10,491 nucleotides of DNA from Microcaldota archaeon (GTDB lineage: Archaea > Aenigmatarchaeota > Aenigmatarchaeia > QMZP01 > QMZT01). Where the stretch lies: NCBI GenBank assembly GCA_013151465.1, contig JAADIF010000020.1:1-10491 (forward strand), given 5' to 3'. Position 1 is the stretch's first letter, and every line of letters starts with the position of its first letter. Under the pieces are notes generated by a model. The model saw only the letters and a program-made list of their open reading frames with translations, did not search any database and was not told the origin of the DNA. The position numbers were made by a program, and so were the translations under genes. This document shows, one piece after another, positions 1 through 4,169 of the stretch.

Positions 1-733
1 CAAGATAAAGTCGCTTCACACCGTCGATGTTATTGCTATCGAATTTTCCTTCGTTTCCCTTAAGGAATACATTCTCCCCAGAAAGTAATGTATTGTTAAA
101 GACAAAGAACTGATTTCCATATATGCTAAGATTTCCTGGGGAGTTGCTTATCGTATTGGAACTGAAATTGATTTTTTCCCCATCAAGCCGTGGCTGACGT
201 TGATTTCTATCAAATCTGTTGTTTATGACCTTTGCATCATCGCCTAACACAATGAGAGGAACAAAACTATCTTTTAGCGTGCTGTCTGAGATAGTGAAAT
301 CATTTGATTTGACATACAGACCCAAATTATCCATCTTGTTGGATGTCATGCCGCAATCCGATATCGTGCTGTTTAATATGGTTAAAGAACCGCTGCTCCT
401 GAATAGATATTTGCCACTTCCGTTGCTCTTGATAATAGATGATGAGATGTCCATAACACCTTTATTGTCTATTACAAACTGCCCATCTTTGGAGGCGTTT
501 ATCAGAAGTGTGACATTATTAAGATCAAGAACGGAGTCCTTATTCACCGTGATATTTCCTGTAATCTCAATTACCATATCGCTACAAATAACAAGGTCGT
601 CTATTGTCCAATTCTTCCCGTCTGCCGGCAATGGCACAGTGCAACCTGCTGCGAAAGCGCCATGTGCCGTAGAAATGAATGATGTGGCAGAAACGACAAC
701 AACAAAAAGCGCCACGTAAGCATCAAATCTCAT
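1..733 (-). CDS. Secreted beta-helix-like surface protein, partial (C-terminus beyond the left edge)
   Basis: An open frame runs from an ATG at 731-733 to the left edge without a stop, giving 244 residues of a longer protein. The N-terminus looks like a signal peptide: MRFDAY, a hydrophobic core VALFVVVVSATSFIS (residues 7-21), then a small-residue stretch ending near A28-A29. After that come short rungs rich in Asn, Ser, Asp, Val and Ile, for example FTISDSTLKDSF (146-157) and LSIYGNQFFVFNNT (202-215), with the spacing expected of a right-handed parallel beta-helix (pectate-lyase or NosD-like folds). Nine N-X-S/T sequons occur (N41, N60, N73, N79, N104, N121, N189, N201, N213), suggesting an N-glycosylated exported protein. 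Cysteines are C31, C50 and C127. The gene starts 23 bp after the stop of the upstream zinc-ribbon gene, so the two may be cotranscribed; no strong ribosome binding site is visible. Enzymatic activity cannot be assigned. The fold is inferred from repeat character only. Confidence 0.8.
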   Translation of the reverse strand, partial: MRFDAYVALFVVVVSATSFISTAHGAFAAGCTVPLPADGKNWTIDDLVICSDMVIEITGNITVNKDSVLDLNNVTLLINASKDGQFVIDNKGVMDISSSIIKSNGSGKYLFRSSGSLTILNSTISDCGMTSNKMDNLGLYVKSNDFTISDSTLKDSFVPLIVLGDDAKVINNRFDRNQRQPRLDGEKINFSSNTISNSPGNLSIYGNQFFVFNNTLLSGENVFLKGNEGKFDSNNIDGVKRLYL

Positions 734-756
734 ACATATTAATTAGTATTGTTCTC

Positions 757-1179
757 TTATTTATGGCTTTTGCGTTTTTCTGCATGCAAATATGTGAAAA
801 CATATTTCCTGGGGAGTGTGCTCGTGCCTTCTGCCTTAAAGCCGCATCTGAGGCAGATATATCCATACACTATCCTTTTTCCTCTGAGATTCTTCATCTT
901 GCGCTTTTTTAGGGCGTGAAGACACACGGGGCATTTCTCCGGTTGCTTTCCTTCCCTCGTTTCGACCGTCACTCTTATGTATGGTGTTTTTACTGCTATC
1001 ATTCTCAGCCGTTGCGCTGAAACAGAATACGCATTATCTGCTTTGGAAAGCCTCCTGTTAACAAGAAACACAAGCTCGCTCTGGCTTTCGACTACAACCT
1101 TTTCTTTCATGACTTCTTTGAGAACAAATGAAATGACCTCATCCTTTGCAATTTTCCTGTCCCCATGCTGCATTTTCAT
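757..1179 (-). CDS. Conserved-looking archaeal protein with C-terminal zinc ribbon, function unknown
   Basis: This is a 140-residue basic protein. Residues 81-115 form a zinc ribbon with C83-P-V-C86 and C109-L-R-C112, followed by a basic segment ending LPRKYVFTYL (122-131). The N-terminal half (about 10-75) appears helical and then beta; the run VNRRLSKADNAYSVSAQRLR (40-59) looks like a small winged-helix or similar nucleic-acid-binding unit, which is inference. From memory, uncharacterised archaeal proteins with this layout exist, but I cannot name the family. The chosen ATG is 1177-1179; a second in-frame ATG at 1171-1173 would remove two residues. No clear Shine-Dalgarno precedes either, so a leaderless or short-leader transcript is possible. 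It is divergent from the alkyltransferase gene across 53 bp and lies 23 bp upstream of the beta-helix gene. DNA or RNA binding is plausible but unproven. Confidence 0.8.
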   Translation of the reverse strand: MKMQHGDRKIAKDEVISFVLKEVMKEKVVVESQSELVFLVNRRLSKADNAYSVSAQRLRMIAVKTPYIRVTVETREGKQPEKCPVCLHALKKRKMKNLRGKRIVYGYICLRCGFKAEGTSTLPRKYVFTYLHAEKRKSHK

Positions 1180-1218
1180 GGTTAATTCTTGGAGAAATGA
1201 TTAATTAAGATTCCCCAG

Positions 1219-1232
1219 AACAAATATTTGTT
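1219..1232. promoter_or_regulatory. Perfect 14-bp palindrome in the divergent promoter region
   Basis: AACAAATATTTGTT is a perfect inverted repeat whose last base abuts the ATG of the alkyltransferase gene at 1233. It lies in the 53-bp region shared with the divergent zinc-ribbon gene. On the minus strand its AT-rich core is about 45 bp upstream of that gene's start, a workable TATA position. A second AT-rich palindrome, TTAATTAA at 1201-1208, is about 28 bp before the plus-strand ATG and could serve as its TATA element, giving a nearly leaderless transcript. A role as operator or overlapping promoter is inference. Confidence 0.35.
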
Positions 1233-1538
1233 ATGAGTGATTTCAGAAGAAAGGTATTTGAGGCGGTCATGCTCATCCCCAAAGGAAAAGTAAGCACTTA
1301 CAAGGCTATTGCTGAATTTGCCGGGAACTTCAAAGCATATCGCGCTGTGGGAAACATACTCAACAAAAATCCATATCCCATAAAAGTTCCGTGTCATCGT
1401 GTTATAAGGTCTGATGGGACTATAGGAGGGTATGTTAATGGTTCCTCAGAAAAGGCCAAACTCCTTAAGAAAGAAGGAATTTCCGTAACCAAAGGAAAGA
1501 TAATGGAAAAGGATAGAATAATGAGAAGACTAAGATGA
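1233..1538 (+). CDS. ogt: Minimal O6-alkylguanine-DNA alkyltransferase (methylated-DNA--protein-cysteine methyltransferase)
   Basis: This 101-residue protein matches the C-terminal DNA-binding and catalytic domain of the Ogt/MGMT family, which removes alkyl groups from O6-alkylguanine by irreversible transfer to its own cysteine. The active-site motif PCHRVIRSDGTIGGY starts at P53, with C54 as the acceptor. Other family positions are present: Y23 in KVSTYKAIAE, the arginine finger R37 in AYRAVG, N46 in KNPYPI, and E81 in LLKKEGI. A cysteine at position 54 argues against an alkyltransferase-like (ATL) protein, where this residue is usually tryptophan. The N-terminal domain found in most archaeal homologues of about 150-170 residues is missing: the protein begins directly with MSDFRRKVFEAV. 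It is the only clear plus-strand gene. Its stop lies 5 bp from the end of a convergent zinc-ribbon gene. Start choice is clear because the domain begins within a few residues of the ATG. Confidence 0.93.
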   Translation: MSDFRRKVFEAVMLIPKGKVSTYKAIAEFAGNFKAYRAVGNILNKNPYPIKVPCHRVIRSDGTIGGYVNGSSEKAKLLKKEGISVTKGKIMEKDRIMRRLR

Positions 1539-1543
1539 CAAGC

Positions 1544-1714
1544 TCAACTCCAAAGCTCTTCCCGCTCCTCTGCGGGTGTTAAAACAAGCCCGAACTCAGA
1601 ATAGACACTCGAACAATGAGGGCAGACGAAAATACGCGGTTTTTTCTTCCACAGATCCCCATTCGTGCCACAGACCGGGCATCTTTTGTCAAATGCTATC
1701 AATACAGTATTCAT
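1544..1714 (-). CDS. Small zinc-ribbon protein (56 aa), function unknown
   Basis: A short minus-strand frame encodes 56 residues, ATG at 1712-1714 and TGA at 1544-1546. It contains a four-cysteine zinc ribbon, C12-P-V-C15 and C31-P-H-C34, separated by a basic linker GDLWKKKPRIFV (19-30), and ends with an acidic segment PAEEREELWS. The paired CPxC knuckles in so short a protein are unlikely by chance. GGGATGAG lies just upstream of the ATG as a possible Shine-Dalgarno. An in-frame ATG at 1721-1723 would add three residues (MSY). A TATA-like element at 1751-1758 is correctly placed upstream. The gene converges with the alkyltransferase gene, 5 bp apart, and lies 100 bp downstream of rpl32e. Stand-alone zinc ribbons of this size in archaea often bind nucleic acids or join protein complexes, but the specific role here is unknown. 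Confidence 0.72.
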   Translation of the reverse strand: MNTVLIAFDKRCPVCGTNGDLWKKKPRIFVCPHCSSVYSEFGLVLTPAEEREELWS

Positions 1715-1750
1715 ATAACTCATCCCTGAGCATTTTATTGAGGAGAAAGA

Positions 1751-1758
1751 ATATAAAC
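1751..1758 (-). promoter_or_regulatory. TATA-like promoter for the small zinc-ribbon gene
   Basis: On the minus strand the sequence reads ACGTTTATATTC, with the TATA-like core GTTTATAT at 1751-1758. Its centre is 32 bp from the ATG at 1723 and 41 bp from the ATG at 1714, so a start site about 26 bp downstream would give a very short leader. The same ACGTTTATA string occurs upstream of rpoH. Function is inferred from position and composition. Confidence 0.4.
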
Positions 1759-1814
1759 GTATAAGGATTTTGGATATAGCATGCCTTTCCCTTTCACGGA
1801 TGTGGACCTTATAC

Positions 1815-2195
1815 TCAGGCGTTCATGACTCTTATCTTAAGCTCATTGGCTTTTGATAGTATCTCTTTCTTCTTTTTCTCACCTACGCCAGATGATATAA
1901 CTGCAGCCTGCGCTTTCGGATCCAATGAAGACAGTTCGCTCACATTGTTCACCAGTGTTTCTTCGAGTCCAAGCCTGTTCAATCCCTTTACCGCGCCTGG
2001 AGAACCATATCCGGGGTTGGGCATAGCCCCTCTCCCTTTCTCATGCATCCTCATCTTGCTGTGTTTTCCACGAGGTCTTCTCCATACATCCTTCAGCTTT
2101 GCATGTTTGCCGGTCTCTTGCCTCTTAAATGATGGTTTTTTCCTCTTTATTTTCTCTTTCAGCTTAAGCAATACGCCATCAACCATAATAATCAC
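1815..2195 (-). CDS. rpl32e: Large ribosomal subunit protein L32e (eL32)
   Basis: This 126-residue protein carries the eL32 signature: a basic block KRKKPSFKRQETGKHAKL (18-35), then DVWRRPRGKHSKMRM (36-50), RGAMPNPGYGSPGAVKGLNR (55-74), and the C-terminal VGEKKKKEIL...KIRVMNA. It is a large-subunit protein shared by archaea and eukaryotes but not bacteria. The start is ambiguous. A GTG at 2193-2195 overlaps the L6 stop (GTGA) and has GAGGT 9 bases upstream; an ATG three codons later (2184-2186) has GTGAT just before it and gives 123 residues. Either way it is translationally linked to rpl6. Length is normal for the family. It is the last gene of the apparent RNA polymerase operon; no convincing terminator follows, only pyrimidine-rich stretches around 1735-1760 on the transcribed strand. 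Confidence 0.95.
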   Translation of the reverse strand: MIIMVDGVLLKLKEKIKRKKPSFKRQETGKHAKLKDVWRRPRGKHSKMRMHEKGRGAMPNPGYGSPGAVKGLNRLGLEETLVNNVSELSSLDPKAQAAVISSGVGEKKKKEILSKANELKIRVMNA

Positions 2196-2728
2196 TCTTC
2201 TGAAACCTCGGTCTTTCCTATTTTATATATGCCATCCTGGAATATTCTGCGATCGAATTTCCTAACGGCGACTTTCTGTTCTATAAGTGCTGCCGTCTGC
2301 CCGACCTTCTCTTTATCTGCTCCGCTTATCGTTATTTCATTGCCTTTTATATTGAGACTTACATCAGAATCTATTTTTATCATCCTCTTCTGCCTTTCGC
2401 CAAGGAAATTCTCCACGACAAGGGTATCTCCCTCATGCTTAAGTTTGACGGGGAAATGCGAATAAACGAGTTTGAGTCTACAGACCCACCCTTTGGTAAC
2501 ACCCTTCGACATCCAATCGATTATCGCCTTCCATGTACCTATTATAGCCTTTGTCTTTTTGTTCTCGCTCTTTGATTTTATCAGTATCTTCTTACCCTCC
2601 AGACTCATATCTACCTTCGGATGAGAAAATTCTCTCTCAAGCTTCCCTTTCGGACCATCGACCGAAAGCCTTCCACCGTCCAAAGAAGCGTTCACTTCTT
2701 CCGGGAATTTATATTCTGATTCAAGCAT
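2192..2728 (-). CDS. rpl6: Large ribosomal subunit protein L6 (uL6)
   Basis: This 178-residue protein has the two repeated alpha/beta halves of uL6. The N-terminal half contains LSVDGPKGKLEREF (21-34). Between the halves is HFPVKLKHEGDTLVVENFLG (91-110). The C-terminal half holds ISGADKEKVGQTAALIEQ (134-151) and KFDRRIFQDGIYKIGK (157-172), the usual rRNA-contacting end. uL6 sits near the sarcin-ricin loop and the factor-binding site of the large subunit. The ATG at 2726-2728 has a good Shine-Dalgarno, GGAGAT, seven bases upstream. It begins 43 bp after the rpoA2 stop and its own stop overlaps, or nearly touches, the rpl32e start. Length is typical for archaea. In most archaea rpl6 and rpl32e sit inside the spc-like ribosomal cluster between S8 and L19e, so placement behind rpoA2 is unusual. 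Confidence 0.96.
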   Translation of the reverse strand: MLESEYKFPEEVNASLDGGRLSVDGPKGKLEREFSHPKVDMSLEGKKILIKSKSENKKTKAIIGTWKAIIDWMSKGVTKGWVCRLKLVYSHFPVKLKHEGDTLVVENFLGERQKRMIKIDSDVSLNIKGNEITISGADKEKVGQTAALIEQKVAVRKFDRRIFQDGIYKIGKTEVSEE

Positions 2729-2771
2729 TCAAATCTCCATCGCATCATTTAAGAGTACACATCATTAGGGA

Positions 2772-4160
2772 TTACTTCTTTTTATTTTTTTGCACTGTTT
2801 CTTTCTTTTCTCCTTTTGCAGTTTTAGCTTTAGTGGTTTTATTCTTTGCTTTTGTCTCCTTGCTTTTTATTTCATTATCTGCTTTATCTTTTTCTTTCTC
2901 TTCTCTCACTTCTTCATCATTTATATCCTGCTGCTCTTCCTGTTCCGCTTTAAGGGCATCTTCTATCCTTCTTTTTCTTTCAATCTCCGCTTTTTCCCTG
3001 TCTTCGGCAAGTTTCTTTGCTTTTTTCTCATATTCTTTCTTCAAACTTTCTGGCATCTTCGGCAATTTGCCGACAAGAGTAAAGCTTCCGGTACCCATGG
3101 GGGCGACCTTATTCATTATTATGTTTTCAACAGATCCTTCAAGCGTGTCTTTGATGCCCTTTATCGCGGCTTCGACAAGGTGCTTTTTCGTCTCTTCGAA
3201 AGAGGCCCTTGCGAGCACAGAAGGCTTATTTCCGGCAATGCCGTATCTTCCAATCCCCATTATTGTTCCTTTATATGTCATTAAATCTGCAAGAAGCATT
3301 ACATAGCGTATGTCTACACCAAGACCCTGCTCTTCTATAGTATGCATCGCTTCTTTGATTATCGCGTTTCTTGCAGCTTCCACTCCAAACACATTATAAA
3401 TCTCAAATATATTGTTTGTTGTTGTCCTTGTCGGATCCACACCTTCTATCTCGCATACCTTTTTGAGATTTGAACCCAACGTGCTTATAACCCATTCAGC
3501 ATTCTCATTCTTTGTAACTATAACCTGGGATATGTTCTTTATGCCGCTGACATGGCTTTCCAGTATCTTATAACGCAATTTATGTATGTTCGTATTCTCT
3601 TTCTTCGCCGTTACTATAAGCGTATCCCTTTCAATGCTCATGTCTATGTTCTTCAGCTTCACCTTTGATGGTATTTTCTTCATTTCTATGCCAAGATCTG
3701 AAAGCTTTTCTTTGTTCAACTTGAATTTTATGACCAGATTCAATATGTCCATGACGCTTGTGGTAACGACATCTTTAAGTTTTACCTCTTTTATCATCCC
3801 GGCTATTTTTGTGATCTTTGCCTCATTCTGATATTTTTTATCTATATATATGGTCATTGTCGGTGTTTCTGGCTCCTTCTTCGCATCGAATATCTCAAGA
3901 AGGCGGGGCAGACCCAAAGTCACCTGAATACCAGCTGTACCTGCAAAATGGTACGTTCGCATCGTCATCTGCGTAGCCGGCTCAGATAGTGACTGTGCCG
4001 TTATTATGCCGACGGGCTCCTCTGGATAATAAAGACGCTTTTTATATTCTTCGAGTATCCTCTCTTTTAGCTTTTTGGCTTTCTGTCCGCTTAGCTTATT
4101 CTTCTTTATGTATTCACCAATCTCTTCATCCAATTTTTTCGGAAATTTTATATCATGCAT
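2772..4160 (-). CDS. rpoA2: DNA-directed RNA polymerase subunit A'' with charged C-terminal extension
   Basis: This is the C-terminal part of the split largest subunit (Rpb1/beta' equivalent), carrying the trigger loop and jaw. The region GIITAQSLSEPATQMT...TYHFAG (51-74) and VTLGLPRLLEIFDAKK (80-95) identify it. The body continues to DPTRTTTNNIFEIYNVFGVEAARN (242-265), DLMTYKGTIMGIGRYGI (292-308) and APMGTGSFTLVG (353-364), where archaeal A'' proteins normally finish. Here about 90 further residues follow (371-462): a Lys/Glu/Arg/Ala-rich segment likely to form a long helix or coiled coil to about 410, an acidic patch QDINDEEVREEKEKDK (411-426), and a lysine/threonine-rich end such as KAKNKTTKAKTAKGEKKET (437-455) ending in NKKK. 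The total of 462 is therefore clearly longer than usual. It starts 9 bp after the rpoA1 stop, with GGTTGAT upstream of the ATG. Non-consensus residues in the trigger-loop region are S59 and M67. Confidence 0.97.
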   Translation of the reverse strand: MHDIKFPKKLDEEIGEYIKKNKLSGQKAKKLKERILEEYKKRLYYPEEPVGIITAQSLSEPATQMTMRTYHFAGTAGIQVTLGLPRLLEIFDAKKEPETPTMTIYIDKKYQNEAKITKIAGMIKEVKLKDVVTTSVMDILNLVIKFKLNKEKLSDLGIEMKKIPSKVKLKNIDMSIERDTLIVTAKKENTNIHKLRYKILESHVSGIKNISQVIVTKNENAEWVISTLGSNLKKVCEIEGVDPTRTTTNNIFEIYNVFGVEAARNAIIKEAMHTIEEQGLGVDIRYVMLLADLMTYKGTIMGIGRYGIAGNKPSVLARASFEETKKHLVEAAIKGIKDTLEGSVENIIMNKVAPMGTGSFTLVGKLPKMPESLKKEYEKKAKKLAEDREKAEIERKRRIEDALKAEQEEQQDINDEEVREEKEKDKADNEIKSKETKAKNKTTKAKTAKGEKKETVQKNKKK

Positions 4161-4169
4161 AATATCAAC

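Noticed and set aside
219..719. Plus-strand open frame of 166 codons
   Set aside because: It lies antisense to the minus-strand signal-peptide/beta-helix gene, which has clear protein features; the plus-strand product has none.
1561..1576. Hairpin CCCGC-TCCTCT-GCGGG as a terminator for the alkyltransferase gene
   Set aside because: The five-pair stem lies inside the zinc-ribbon coding sequence and is not followed by a T-run on the plus strand.
1576..1764. Plus-strand open frame of 62 codons
   Set aside because: It is antisense to the 56-residue zinc-ribbon gene, and its product has no recognisable features.
2780..2796. T-rich run (A-run in the coding strand) at the end of rpoA2 as a phase-variable tract
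   Set aside because: The longest homopolymer is about seven bases and encodes lysine codons in a lysine-rich tail; no sign of slippage.
2551..3306. Plus-strand open frame of 251 codons rich in Ser, Phe and Leu
   Set aside because: It is the antisense reading of L6 and the Lys/Glu-rich end of rpoA2; the apparent hydrophobic membrane-like stretches come from complementing AAA/GAA codons.
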